Source: JAEUMG01 sp963805405
GTDB taxonomy: Bacteria; Pseudomonadota; Alphaproteobacteria; Rhizobiales; Aestuariivirgaceae
DNA: 64,000 nt
Direction: 5' to 3'
NCBI GenBank assembly: GCA_963805405.1
Contig: CAWDUC010000020.1
Location: forward strand, 62,001 to 126,000
The position numbers and the translations under genes are program-made. The notes under the pieces are model-generated. The model was given only the letters and a program-made list of their open reading frames with translations. It did not search any database and was not told the DNA's origin. Positions 9,598-18,697 of this stretch are shown piece by piece. How positions within the stretch are numbered: the first letter of the stretch is position 1; every line of letters begins with the position of its first letter.

Positions 9598-10298
9598 CCG
9601 GGCGGCCCATGCGATTGACGCAGGACCTTGTCGATCGTGTCGCTCGCATCGAGGCCGATGAGGGATACGAAGCACATATCGAAGTTTTCAGCGAAGCGGA
9701 CTACGATGAGCATCTGGCCGAATTTCTCGCGCCGCTCGTCGCCGGTGATCCTGTCTGGGTCTTCGCCTATGGATCATTGATCTGGAAGCCGAGCTTTGCG
9801 CATGTGGAAACCCGCCGCGGTTTCGCCCAAGGCTGGCAGCGATCCTTCTGCCTCAGGATCAAGCGCTTCCGCGGAACGCGGGCACGGCCCGGACTGATGA
9901 TGCAACTCGACCGTGGCGGCTCTTGCGAAGGGCTGTTGATGCGGCTGACGCCCGGCGGAGAACGGGAAGAATTGCGCGGGCTCTGGCGGCGGGAAATCAC
10001 GGCCAAGCCAGCGGGCAACCTGCCGCGCTGGATCGATGTCACGAGCGGTCCTGATACGATCCGCGCCATTGCCTTCACCGCCAATCCGGCGAAGGACAGT
10101 TATGTCGGCGGGTTATCTCTCGACGAGGTGGCCGAGACGTTGACGTTGGCCGCCGGCCATTGGGGAAGCGGGGCCGAATACCTGCTTCATACCGTGACCG
10201 CGCTTGAAGCGGCCGGCATCCACGATCCGCATTTGTGGGAGTTGCAGGAAATGGTCGCCGTCCGGATAGCGGCGCTGCGGCCGGTCAATCGATATTGA
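9594..10298 (+). CDS. ChaC-like gamma-glutamylcyclotransferase (second copy)
   Basis: A second ChaC family protein of 234 residues, translationally coupled to the first through an ATGA overlap. It carries WVFAYGSLIWKPSF near residue 59, WQRSFCLRIKRFRGTR, and YVGGLSLDEVAETL followed by GHWGSGAEYLLHTV, all matching the glutathione-specific ChaC fold. The two tandem copies may act on the same pool or differ in substrate; sequence does not tell. The gene end overlaps the convergent small secreted protein by 14 bp. The function is inferred from family membership. Confidence 0.88.
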   Translation: MTGRPMRLTQDLVDRVARIEADEGYEAHIEVFSEADYDEHLAEFLAPLVAGDPVWVFAYGSLIWKPSFAHVETRRGFAQGWQRSFCLRIKRFRGTRARPGLMMQLDRGGSCEGLLMRLTPGGEREELRGLWRREITAKPAGNLPRWIDVTSGPDTIRAIAFTANPAKDSYVGGLSLDEVAETLTLAAGHWGSGAEYLLHTVTALEAAGIHDPHLWELQEMVAVRIAALRPVNRY

Positions 10299-10527
10299 GC
10301 ATCGCCTTGGCTTCGCCGGTGACGTCCAGCCCCTCTGTCTCATGCCCCTCGGCGCAAAGCTGCTGGGCCTGTTCCATCATGTCTTCGAGTTGTGCACGCT
10401 GCTCGCTCGAAAGCTCGGTCGAGGCGAGCGCCTGTTCGATCTTGGCGATATCGTCTTCGCATTGGCCGGCATAGGCAGCGCCTGACACCATCGCTAATCC
10501 GCAAAGCGCGGCAAACAAGCTTTTCAT
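10285..10527 (-). CDS. Small secreted protein, function unknown
   Basis: An 80-residue protein with a clear Sec signal peptide (MKSLFAALCGLAMVSGAAYA, cleavage likely after AYA). The mature part of about 60 residues is acidic and helical, with two cysteines (QCEDDIAKIEQ and QLCAEGHET) that could form a disulfide in the periplasm. I do not recognise a named family. It converges on the second ChaC-like gene and overlaps it slightly. Confidence 0.65.
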   Translation of the reverse strand: MKSLFAALCGLAMVSGAAYAGQCEDDIAKIEQALASTELSSEQRAQLEDMMEQAQQLCAEGHETEGLDVTGEAKAMLNID

Positions 10528-10594
10528 CGTAAACCCCCGTCTTCGGATCGCGGGTTGCCAGAAAATAATGTCCGAACTGTGCCGCTAAATCAGG

Positions 10595-11542
10595 TCAGCG
10601 GCGTGCCTTTTCACCGCCGGCGAGCACGATGACCGCGATGATGATGAGGCCGGTCGCAAGGTAACGGAGTCCGGCGGACAGCTGATACGTGTTCAGCATC
10701 GATTGCACGAGGAAGAGGAAGAGTGCCGCGCCCCACAGGCCTGGCAGATTTGCATTGCCGCCTGCGACCGACGTGCCGCCGATCACCACCACTGCTATCG
10801 AGGCGAGAAGATATTGTTCGCCCATGGAGAGCGACGACCCGCCGGAGAATCCGGAAAAGAGGTAGCCGCACAAAGCGGCGAGCAGAGCGCTCAGAACATA
10901 GGTCATGAAGCGGATACGCTCGACCCTGATGCCGGCCAGGGCAGCGGCACGTTGATTCTGGCCGATGGCAATAACTGAACGACCATAGACAGTACGATGG
11001 AGAAGAACGCCCATGACTGCGGCCAGCAGGACGACGCAAATAGCGAGGACCGGAATTCCAGCGATCTGCGCGGTTGTGAAATCGGCGAGCATCGGAGGAG
11101 GTTTGATGCGAAGCCCGCGACCATAAGCGATGGCCGTCGACAGTACGACAAAGCTGGATGAGAGCGTTGCGATGATCGGCGGGATGCGGAGGATCAAGAT
11201 CAGCGCATAATTGAAGATGCCTACCGCAAGACCGCAGCCGAGTGCCGCGACAAGCCCGAGCAGCACAAGCGAATCCTGCGTATCGGCGATCTTCATGGCA
11301 ACCGAACCCGCCAGTGTAATCGTCGCCGGTATCGAAAGATCGACATTGCCGGGGCCGAGCGTGATCACGAACATTTGGCCGATGCCGACGATCACGAAAA
11401 AAGTGGCAAAGGTGAAAGCTGCGGTAAGGAGCTGCTCGCCTCCCTGACCGCCGGTAAAGGCGATTGTCGCGAGCCACGTCGCGAACGCTGCCACGAACGA
11501 CCACAGCCAGGGCTTGTCGGCGATCCGGCGGAGCATCGTCAT
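10595..11542 (-). CDS. Sugar-type ABC transporter permease (second subunit)
   Basis: Inner-membrane subunit of a ribose/xylose-type ABC importer (RbsC/BPD_transp_2 family), 315 residues. The start at 11542 is chosen because it overlaps the stop of the upstream permease as ATGA. About nine hydrophobic helices are visible, and the family signature GPGNVDLSIPATITLAGSVA lies near residue 63. The conserved cytoplasmic loop YGRSVIAIGQNQRAAALAGI and the late GGTSVAGGNANLPG segment are both present. It is the last gene of the four-gene operon that begins with the binding protein at 15011. Confidence 0.9.
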   Translation of the reverse strand: MTMLRRIADKPWLWSFVAAFATWLATIAFTGGQGGEQLLTAAFTFATFFVIVGIGQMFVITLGPGNVDLSIPATITLAGSVAMKIADTQDSLVLLGLVAALGCGLAVGIFNYALILILRIPPIIATLSSSFVVLSTAIAYGRGLRIKPPPMLADFTTAQIAGIPVLAICVVLLAAVMGVLLHRTVYGRSVIAIGQNQRAAALAGIRVERIRFMTYVLSALLAALCGYLFSGFSGGSSLSMGEQYLLASIAVVVIGGTSVAGGNANLPGLWGAALFLFLVQSMLNTYQLSAGLRYLATGLIIIAVIVLAGGEKARR

Positions 11543-12476
11543 ATCGGCTTCTCCAGGCGGTCGATGATCGCACGCAAGGCCAGGACGATGATCAGGATCG
11601 CGCCTTGTGCACCGATCTGCCAATCGGGCGGAATGCGCATGAAGGCAAGGAACGAGGCCGCAAGCGTCAACGTCATCGCACCGATCACTGCACCCACCGG
11701 TGAGACGCGGCCGCCGACGAAACTGCCGCCGCCGAGAATGACACCGGCGATGGAAAGCAAAGTATAGCGGTCAGCGACGTTGGCCTGTGCCGAGGTCGTC
11801 AATCCGATCAAGGCAAGACCGGCGAGCATGCCGAAGAAACCCGCAATCCCAAACATCGTGATCTTGGTCTTGAGCAATGACCAGCCGGCGCGTTCGATCG
11901 CCTTGGGATTGCCGCCCGAGCCGCGCAGGATCGAACCATAGGACGTGCGCATCAGCGCAAAATGCGCGATGACCGCAATGATGACCGCCGCCAGGATCGG
12001 GAAGGGCACATAGGGCGATTTGTATTTCATGAGCGCGGCCAGCCAGGCCGGCGACTGCCCGCCGGGCGTCGGCAGGACGAGGATGGCAAGCCCGAGCCAA
12101 ACGAAGGACATGCCGAGCGTCACGACGATCGATGGCAGGTTGCGCAAATGGATCAGCGCGCCAAGCAGCATGTAGACGAGGATGCCGCCGGCCAGCGCCA
12201 GCATCCCGAGCCACGGCGTATCGTGCAGCCAGGTGGCCGCGACGCAGACGACGAAGCCGACATAGGCGCCGATCGACAAATCGAGATCGTTGACGGTGAT
12301 GACGCACATCTGGGCGATCGTCGCGAGTGCGATCGGGATCGCCAGGTTGAACATCAACTGGAAGCCGAGCGGGCTAATGGCACGCGGATTGAGATAATAG
12401 ACGGCTACCAACAGGATCGCGAGCGACAGGGCAGGGAGGATCGCCTGAGAAATCGTGCGGGCGATATAGCGGTCAT
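11539..12476 (-). CDS. Sugar-type ABC transporter permease (first subunit, apparent frameshift at N-terminus)
   Basis: Permease of the RbsC type. The main frame runs from about 12470 to 11539 and shows the signature VNDLDLSIGAYVGFVV and the coupling loop MRTSYGSILRGSGGNPKAIE. No good start codon lies in that frame before the first helix. An ATG at 12474-12476 overlaps the ATPase stop as ATGA, just as seen for the next permease, but it is in another frame. One missing base near 12455-12470 would restore a normal start with MTAI. I therefore place the start there; a TTG at 12411 is the alternative but would delete the first helix. Confidence 0.82.
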
Positions 12477-13949
12477 TGCGCTTCCGCGAAGGAGGAGTGC
12501 AGTACCTTCTCCTCGGTCAGTTCGTCACGCGCGAGATCGGCGACGATGCGGCCATTGCGGAAGACATAGACGTGGTCGCAGTTCTTCAACTCGTCCATTT
12601 CGGTCGTGTACCAGATGAAAGTGCGGCCCGCTCTCCGCTTCGGCGCGGATGATGCCGTAGACCTCCTGCTTGGTGCCGATATCGACGCCCCGCATCGGAT
12701 CGTCCATGAGAACGATCTTGGCGTCCGAGCCCAAAGCGCGCGCGAAGAGCGCCTTCTGCTGGTTGCCGCCCGAGAGCGAGAGGATGTTGTTCTTCATGTC
12801 CGGCGTGCGGATGGCGATGCGCTTGCGCCAATCCTCGGCCATCGTCTCTTCTCGGGCCTGATCGATCAGCAGGCCCTTCAGCAGGCGGCGGATCGATCCG
12901 ATGCCGATATTCTGGCCGATCGACCACAATGGAAAGATGCCGTCATTCTGCCGGTCGCCGGCGACAAGCGCGACGGGAGCCGAGACTGCGGCATGGCGAT
13001 TGCGGCGGTGCGCTGAAAAAAAGAGATCGCGCAGGATTTCCGTCTGGCCCTGGCCGCCTAGGCCTGCGAGCCCCACCACTTCGCCACGATAGGCGCGCAG
13101 TTCCTTCTCGTCGCCCTGCTTGCCGCTTTTCGCGCGCGCCAAGGGTTCGCCCGTATGACGCTTCGAGGCGAGCTTTGCCGCGTCTTCGGCGGACAATGCC
13201 TTGGCAACACTGCCCATGGCGGCGACGAGGCTATCGCGCGTGAATTCCTTTGACGGCCGTTCCGCGACGACCTTGCCGTCGCGCATCACGATGATGCGGT
13301 CGGAGACTTTGAGGATTTCGCCAAGCAGGTGCGAGATCAGGATGCAAGAACCGCCGCCCGCAACGAAGCGGCGCACGAAGTCAAGAAGCTGGCCCGCGAC
13401 AATGGCATCGAGCGAGGAGGTCGGCTCGTCGAGGATGACGAGCTTCACCGGAATATCGGTGACGGTAAAGGCGCGGGCGATCTCGACCATCTGCCGGCGC
13501 GCGATCGAAAGGTCGCCGACATTGTCGCCCGCCTTTATGCCGTGGTTCGGAAAGATCTCGTCGAGCTTGCGGATGATCAGCTCGCCGGAACGCTTGCGCC
13601 AGCCCCAGCCCTTGAGACTGCCGTGGAAGACATGCGCGTTCTCGGCCACCGTCAGATTGGGGCAGAGCGACAGTTCCTGGAACACGCAGCGGATGCCGCG
13701 CTGCTGGGCAAGCGACACGGAATAGGCGCCGGTCAGATTGTCGCCTTCGACGGTGATGGTTCCACGATCGGGAACCAACGTGCCGGCCAAAACATGCATC
13801 AGGGTGGACTTGCCGGCACCATTGTGGCCGACGAGGCCGACGCATTCGCCAGGACGAGAGATGAGATCGACGCCATCAAGCGCACGGACGGCGCCGAAAC
13901 TCTTTTCGACGCCGTCCAGCTTAACGATGGCTTCAGTCTTGCCGTTCAT
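12473..13949 (-). CDS. Sugar-type ABC transporter ATPase (two nucleotide-binding domains, apparent frameshift near the end)
   Basis: Energising subunit of a ribose/xylose-type importer, about 491 residues. The first domain has Walker A GLVGHNGAGKST near residue 39 and Walker B LVILDEPTSSLD. The second domain is of the degenerate kind and carries LSLSGGNQQKALFARAL and IVLMDDPMRGVDIGTKQE. Near 12628 an extra base in a G run shifts the frame; removing it continues the protein as TFIWYTTEMDELKNCDHVYV to a stop at 12473-12475, which overlaps the permease start. The operon order is binding protein, ATPase, permease, permease. Confidence 0.9.
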
Positions 13950-13994
13950 CGCCCCGAAGATAGTCCCTCAGAGATTCCGAGGATCGAGGATAGT

Positions 13995-15011
13995 CTACTT
14001 CTTCGCCGCGTCGACTACCTTCTGAGCGTCCTCGGCCGAATACTCGACATTGGCGACGCCGCCCTTTTCGGTATTGGCGAGGTTCTGCTCGAGATTGCCT
14101 TGGTCGATGCGCAGGAACGGAACGACGAGATCCTTCGGCACGTCCTTGCCGTCCAGGATCATCTGGGCCACCCAGAAGGCGAGCGTCGAAACACCGGGCG
14201 CGATCGAGACCGACATGGTCTCATAGCCATTGGCGTCCTTCTGCTCCTTCCACCACTTCAATTCATCTTCGCGGTTGCCCATGATGATGAGGGGAGTCGG
14301 GCGGCCGGCGGCCTTGAAGGCCTGCGCCGCGCCATAGCCATCGCCGCCTTGCGTCACGACCGCGGCGATTTCGGGCAGGCTCGGCAGGATGCCGGCAACG
14401 GCGGCCTGCGCCTTGGCCTGGTCCCAATCGCCATGCACGGAGCCGACGACCTTGAACTGCGCGTTCTCGGCGACGCCCTCATGGATGCCCTTGGAGATTT
14501 CGTCATCGACGAAGACGCCGGCGAGGCCGCGGATTTCGAGCAGGTTGCCGCCCTTCGCCATCTTGTCCTTGAGATAGAGGACCTCGTCCTTGCCCATCTG
14601 CTTGAAGTCGACCGCGATGCGCCAGGCGCAAGGCTCGGTCACGATGCCGTCGAAGGAGACGACGGTAACACCGGCATCGCAGGCTTCCTTGACGGCGCCG
14701 TTGAGGGCATCCGGCGACGCGGCGTTGAGAACGATTGCGTTATAGCCCTGCAGCACAAGATTCTGGATCTGGGCGGCCTGCTCGGTCACCTGGTTTTCAG
14801 CGGTGGTGAATGGGTCGGCGGCGGCGACGATCCCGGCTTTGACTGCCGGACCTGTCACCTTGTCCCAGCTCCGCAGCATGGCCTGGCGCCAGGAATTCCC
14901 GGCGTAATTGTTGGAAAGCGCGATTTTCTTGTCTTTGGTATCGGCAAAGGCTTGGCCGGCGGCGAACAGTGCGGCGAGCGCGACGGCGCAGACGAGTGTC
15001 TTCTTGAACAT
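13995..15011 (-). CDS. Sugar-type ABC transporter substrate-binding protein
   Basis: Periplasmic binding protein of the ribose-binding (Peripla_BP_4) class, 338 residues. The start MFKKTLVCAVALAALF at 15011 has a strong site (GGGAGGATT) upstream and gives a normal signal peptide ending in GQAFA. The mature protein shows YNAIVLNAASPDALNG, GVTVVSFDGIV and AAVVTQGGDGYGAAQAFKAA, all typical. It is the first gene of the operon. The ligand is not evident; relatives bind pentoses, polyols or autoinducer-like furanoses. An imperfect palindrome about 110 bp upstream may be an operator. Confidence 0.93.
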   Translation of the reverse strand: MFKKTLVCAVALAALFAAGQAFADTKDKKIALSNNYAGNSWRQAMLRSWDKVTGPAVKAGIVAAADPFTTAENQVTEQAAQIQNLVLQGYNAIVLNAASPDALNGAVKEACDAGVTVVSFDGIVTEPCAWRIAVDFKQMGKDEVLYLKDKMAKGGNLLEIRGLAGVFVDDEISKGIHEGVAENAQFKVVGSVHGDWDQAKAQAAVAGILPSLPEIAAVVTQGGDGYGAAQAFKAAGRPTPLIIMGNREDELKWWKEQKDANGYETMSVSIAPGVSTLAFWVAQMILDGKDVPKDLVVPFLRIDQGNLEQNLANTEKGGVANVEYSAEDAQKVVDAAKK

Positions 15012-15119
15012 TCTAATCCTCCCATTTGGTCGCATTGAAACCGAGCCGGTTGCGTCCGGCGCGAACTAGCATGTTAGCAGTTTTGACTTGGCTGGCAATG
15101 GATTTGGCGTCGATTTGGG

Positions 15120-15132
15120 GTTGTACTAAACT
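15120..15132. promoter_or_regulatory. Candidate GntR-type operator upstream of the ABC operon
   Basis: The bases GTTGTACTAAACT match 9 of the 13 positions of the palindrome TTTGTACTACAAA found in front of the GntR/FCD regulator gene at 26540. One half-site (TTGTACTA) is perfect. It lies about 110 bp upstream of the binding-protein start, within the gap shared with the GST gene. This is a visual match only. Confidence 0.35.
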
Positions 15133-15190
15133 GTAGCAAGCCTACTTACCAATTAACGGCGAGCGTCTGAACCCAGCAAGGACCGATGAT

Positions 15191-15913
15191 ATGATTGATG
15201 TCCATTTTTGGCCAACACCCAACGGGAAAAAGGTGACCATCCTGCTGGAAGAACTCGGCATCGAGTACAGGATCGTCCCCGTGAATATCGGGCGTGGCGA
15301 CCAGTTCGAGAAAGGCTTCCTCAAGCTCAATCCCAATCATCGCATGCCAGTCATCGTCGACAACGCTCCGAAGGGCGGCGGCGCGCCAATCAGTGTTTTC
15401 GAATCCGGCGCGATCATGATGTATCTCGCCGAGAAGGAAGGTCGCTTCTGGCCGCAGGATGTGCGCGGCAAGTATGAAGTGATGCAGTGGGTCATCTGGC
15501 AGATGGCCAATCAGGGGCCGAAGCTCGGGGAATGCGGACATTTCCGCAGGCTCGAGGGCCGCGAGGGCGATCAGTCATATGCGATCCGACGCTTCACGGA
15601 CGAGGCGCACCGTCTCTACGGCGTGCTCAACAACCGGCTCTACGACCGGCCCTATCTTGCCGGCGATGAATACACGATCGCCGACATGATCGCCTATCCG
15701 TGGACCGTCAATTGGCAGGCGCAAGGCCAGGACATCAACGAGTTCAAGTATTTCAAGCGCTGGTCTGAAGAACTCGGCAAGCGCCCGGCGGTCGAGCGCG
15801 GCATGGCGGCCGGTAAGGATCTTTCGTCAGACACTGCAAAGCTTCCGGAAGAAGAGCAGGCCCGCATCCGCAAGTTGCTCTACAACCAGCGCGCCATACC
15901 GGCGCCTGGTTAA
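15191..15913 (+). CDS. Glutathione S-transferase, YghU/YfcG (Nu) type
   Basis: A 240-residue glutathione transferase family protein. The N-terminal thioredoxin-like domain begins MIDVHFWPTPNGKKVTILLE, where the TPNG motif marks the disulfide-bond reductase-like Nu class. Glutathione-binding ESGAIMMYLAEKEG follows near residue 71, and the C-terminal helical domain has YLAGDEYTIADMIAYPW. These proteins typically bind two glutathione molecules and reduce disulfides or peroxides. It ends in a 4-bp convergent overlap with the GFA-type gene. A second, related enzyme lies at 17995, so the locus is rich in glutathione functions. Confidence 0.93.
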   Translation: MIDVHFWPTPNGKKVTILLEELGIEYRIVPVNIGRGDQFEKGFLKLNPNHRMPVIVDNAPKGGGAPISVFESGAIMMYLAEKEGRFWPQDVRGKYEVMQWVIWQMANQGPKLGECGHFRRLEGREGDQSYAIRRFTDEAHRLYGVLNNRLYDRPYLAGDEYTIADMIAYPWTVNWQAQGQDINEFKYFKRWSEELGKRPAVERGMAAGKDLSSDTAKLPEEEQARIRKLLYNQRAIPAPG

Positions 15914-16341
15914 GCAGGACTTTCAATCACCGGTGAGCGTGCGTCGGCCGTGTGCTGGGGCAGGTCATCGCAAAGCTTGAGCCATGAGATTCGGTCGGGC
16001 GCAAAAACGTGGCGCTCGAGCTGGACCGCATCAGGATTGTCCAGGCTGCCGGCGGTCAGTTCGTAGTATTTCGCATAGGCTTCGTGAGTCGATACGATCT
16101 GTGCACCGCAGGTCGGGCAGAAGCCGCGCCGTCCGTGTTCGGAGGATTTGTACCAGGTCAGCGTGCCCGACAGAAACTCGACGAAATCTTTCTTCACCGT
16201 CAGCCACACGACCATCGGCGCGCCGCTCGCCTTCCTGCAAATACTGCAATGACAGGCGCTCACCAGGCGAGGCGAAGCGGTGATCCGATAGCGGAAGGTG
16301 CCGCACAGGCAGCCGCCCTCGATCGGTGTGAACTCGCTCAT
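15910..16341 (-). CDS. GFA family zinc protein (glutathione-dependent formaldehyde-activating-like)
   Basis: A 143-residue member of the GFA/CENP-V family. The zinc ligands are visible as CLCG near residue 11, CHCSIC near residue 31 and CPTCG near residue 76, and the HVFAPDRISWLKL segment is a usual C-terminal signature. Some members condense formaldehyde with glutathione, but for most the activity is unproven. Its start overlaps the stop of the acyl-CoA ligase gene by 4 bp, so the two are probably co-transcribed. Confidence 0.9.
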   Translation of the reverse strand: MSEFTPIEGGCLCGTFRYRITASPRLVSACHCSICRKASGAPMVVWLTVKKDFVEFLSGTLTWYKSSEHGRRGFCPTCGAQIVSTHEAYAKYYELTAGSLDNPDAVQLERHVFAPDRISWLKLCDDLPQHTADARSPVIESPA

Positions 16342-17921
16342 GTTTCAGCGTCCCGATAAAAGTCTTGGAAGCGTTTGCGCAACTCGACCTTTTGCACCTT
16401 GGCTGTTGCGGTCTTGGGCAAAACGTCGGTGAAGATGATCGCCTTTGGACACTTGTGCGCGGCAAGCCGGTCACGCAATTTTCTGAGGATGTCCTGGGCG
16501 TCGAGCGTTTCACCCGGCTTCTGTACCGCGATCGCCGTTACCGCTTCGCCCCAACGCTCATGCGGCAGGCCGATCACCACGACTTCGCCAAGCCGCGGCT
16601 CGGCATTGTAAAGCGCCTGTTCCACTTCGACGGAGGCGACATTCTCGCCGCCGCTCTTGATCACGTCCTTGATGCGGTCCTGGAACCACAGCAGCCCATC
16701 GGCGTCGAAATAACCGGCATCGCCGGAATGGAACCAGCCGAAACGGAAGGCTTCGGCGGTGGCCGCCTCATCATGCAGATAGCCGATCAGGACCTGCGGT
16801 CCGCGATAGACGATTTCCCCGACCGCGCCTTGCGGCAGCAGCCCACCTTGCGGATCCATGATGCCAACCTCGACATTCGCTAAGGGTGTCCCTGCGGCGC
16901 CAGAATGGGTGAGTTGGTGCTCGGGGCGGAACATCGTCGTGACCGGACTCATTTCGGTTTGCCCGAAAACGAGCGCGAAATCGCAGTCGAAGGTCTCGAT
17001 CAGCCTTTCGAGCTCGGGGCGCGGCATGGGTGCCATGCCGTAAAGCGCGAGCCGCAGCGCAGAGACATTGCGGGGGCTGCACAATTGCAGGTCGAGCAGG
17101 GCGCGATACATGAGCGGGAGCGCGACGAGCACGCTGATGCGCTCCGCTTCGAATAAATCGAGAACTGCCTCCGCTTCGAAGCCCTGGCGGATGTGGATCG
17201 TGGCACCCGCGGCGATCGCCGGCGTGCAGAGCGTATTGAGCGGCGTCGTGTGGAAGAGCGGCAGCATCGCCAGGACTTCATCGCTGCTCGATAGTTTGGA
17301 TTCGAGAGCCATGGAGAGTGCCGCGACATAGATGGCGAGATGGCTGCTCGCCACGCCCTTGGGTGCCGATGTCGTGCCGCTGGTATAGAGGTAGGAAACG
17401 GGATCGCGATCCTCGATCAGGTGCTGCGGCTCATGCGCGGGTGTGACTGCCACCAGCTTCTCGAAGGAGAGGTGCGCATCCTCAGCTTCGATGACAATCT
17501 GATGCTTGAGTTTCGGCAATCTGTCGGCGATAGCCTCGATGCGTGCGCGAAACTCGAGTTCGAGCACTACGCCTGCGACCCCCGAATGATTGAGCACGTA
17601 AGCCAGTTCGTCGGGGCGCCACAGCAGGTTCACCGGCACGCAGACGACGCCGATCTTGGCACAGGCGAAATAAGTGACGAGAAACTCGGCGCGATTGCGC
17701 GACATGATGGCGAGTGCATCGCCGCGCCTGAGGCCTAGGCCGGTCAACGCATTCGCGGCGCGATTTACCCAGTCATTGACGGTACGGTAGGTGAAACGGC
17801 GATCGCCGTCGACGATCGCCAGATGCTGCGGCTGCTTCGCCGCGCTACGAGTGAGGAGATCGCCGACATTGACGCGCTTGATGATATTCTCGGTCAAAGG
17901 ATCGATCATTTGTGCGGGCAT
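16338..17921 (-). CDS. AMP-dependent acyl-CoA synthetase/ligase
   Basis: An adenylate-forming acyl-CoA ligase of about 527 residues (ANL superfamily). The P-loop-like motif YLYTSGTTSAPKGVASSHLA, the LVFGQTEMSPVT motif, WFHSGDAGYFDADGLLWFQD and the hinge DRIKDVIKSGGENV are all present. The catalytic Lys lies in LPKTATAKVQKVELRKRF, where the usual Gly of the GK motif is replaced (TATAKVQK). The start MPAQMIDPLTENI is used; a Met four codons downstream and another 25 codons upstream are alternatives. It is followed by the GFA gene and lies back-to-back with the second GST. The acyl substrate is unknown. Confidence 0.9.
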   Translation of the reverse strand: MPAQMIDPLTENIIKRVNVGDLLTRSAAKQPQHLAIVDGDRRFTYRTVNDWVNRAANALTGLGLRRGDALAIMSRNRAEFLVTYFACAKIGVVCVPVNLLWRPDELAYVLNHSGVAGVVLELEFRARIEAIADRLPKLKHQIVIEAEDAHLSFEKLVAVTPAHEPQHLIEDRDPVSYLYTSGTTSAPKGVASSHLAIYVAALSMALESKLSSSDEVLAMLPLFHTTPLNTLCTPAIAAGATIHIRQGFEAEAVLDLFEAERISVLVALPLMYRALLDLQLCSPRNVSALRLALYGMAPMPRPELERLIETFDCDFALVFGQTEMSPVTTMFRPEHQLTHSGAAGTPLANVEVGIMDPQGGLLPQGAVGEIVYRGPQVLIGYLHDEAATAEAFRFGWFHSGDAGYFDADGLLWFQDRIKDVIKSGGENVASVEVEQALYNAEPRLGEVVVIGLPHERWGEAVTAIAVQKPGETLDAQDILRKLRDRLAAHKCPKAIIFTDVLPKTATAKVQKVELRKRFQDFYRDAET

Positions 17922-17994
17922 TCTCCAAGCTTCTGTTTGACACAGGATCGAAGCCTTTGCCACAGTCGCACCAGAACGCATGAGGGCGTCACGC

Positions 17995-18687
17995 ATGATC
18001 GAGCTTTATAGCTGGGGCACGCCCAATGGGCACAAGGTCCACATCATGCTCGAGGAATGCGGTCTCGCCTATAAGCGGCATCCGATCGATATCGGCGCCG
18101 GCGACCAGTTCGATCCGGCATTTCTTGCGATCAGTCCCGCCAATCGCATCCCGGCCATCATCGATCGCGATGGCCCCGATGGTGCGCCCTTGCCGGTGTT
18201 CGAGTCCGGCGCGATCCTCATCTATCTCGCTGAGAAGACAGCGAAGTTCCTCCCCGGCGCAGGACCGGTGCGCTATGCGGCGCTGCAATGGCTGATGTTC
18301 CAGATGAGTTCGGTCGGTCCGATCTTCGGCCAGACGTTTCACTACCGCAATGACGCACCGGTGAAGATCGAAATGGTGATCGAGCGCTTCACCAACGAGG
18401 CGCGGCGGCTCTACCGCGTGATGGACACCCGACTAGCGCAGTCCCCCTACCTAGCCGGCGATGAATATACGATCGCCGACATCGCCACCTGGCCTTGGAC
18501 GCATTCGATCGCCAAGCAGGGGCACGATCCGGCCCACTATCCAAATGTCGTGCGCTGGTTCGAACTCATCAAGCAGCGTCCCGCCGTCATGCGCGGCGTG
18601 CGTATGTTCAAGGATCTAGGCCCGACGGTAATGACAGCGCGCGCCAAGGAAGTCCTCTTCGGTGATGCGCAATATGTCCGGCGATAA
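17995..18687 (+). CDS. Glutathione S-transferase, YghU/YfcG (Nu) type (second copy)
   Basis: A 230-residue glutathione transferase related to the copy at 15191. It starts MIELYSWGTPNGHKVHIMLE, again with the TPNG motif, and has FESGAILIYLAEKT and YLAGDEYTIADIATWPWTHS. The start at 17995 matches the family N-terminus; an upstream ATG would add five residues. It runs divergently from the acyl-CoA ligase gene and is followed at 10 bp by the PhyH-type gene, whose ribosome site overlaps the stop codon, so these two are likely one operon. The substrate is unknown. Confidence 0.93.
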   Translation: MIELYSWGTPNGHKVHIMLEECGLAYKRHPIDIGAGDQFDPAFLAISPANRIPAIIDRDGPDGAPLPVFESGAILIYLAEKTAKFLPGAGPVRYAALQWLMFQMSSVGPIFGQTFHYRNDAPVKIEMVIERFTNEARRLYRVMDTRLAQSPYLAGDEYTIADIATWPWTHSIAKQGHDPAHYPNVVRWFELIKQRPAVMRGVRMFKDLGPTVMTARAKEVLFGDAQYVRR

Positions 18688-18697
18688 GGAGCAATCG

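Noticed and set aside
13329..15038. 569-codon plus-strand open frame
   Set aside because: It lies antisense to the ABC ATPase and binding protein genes; its translation is Asp/Arg/His-rich with no domain. It is a codon-bias shadow.
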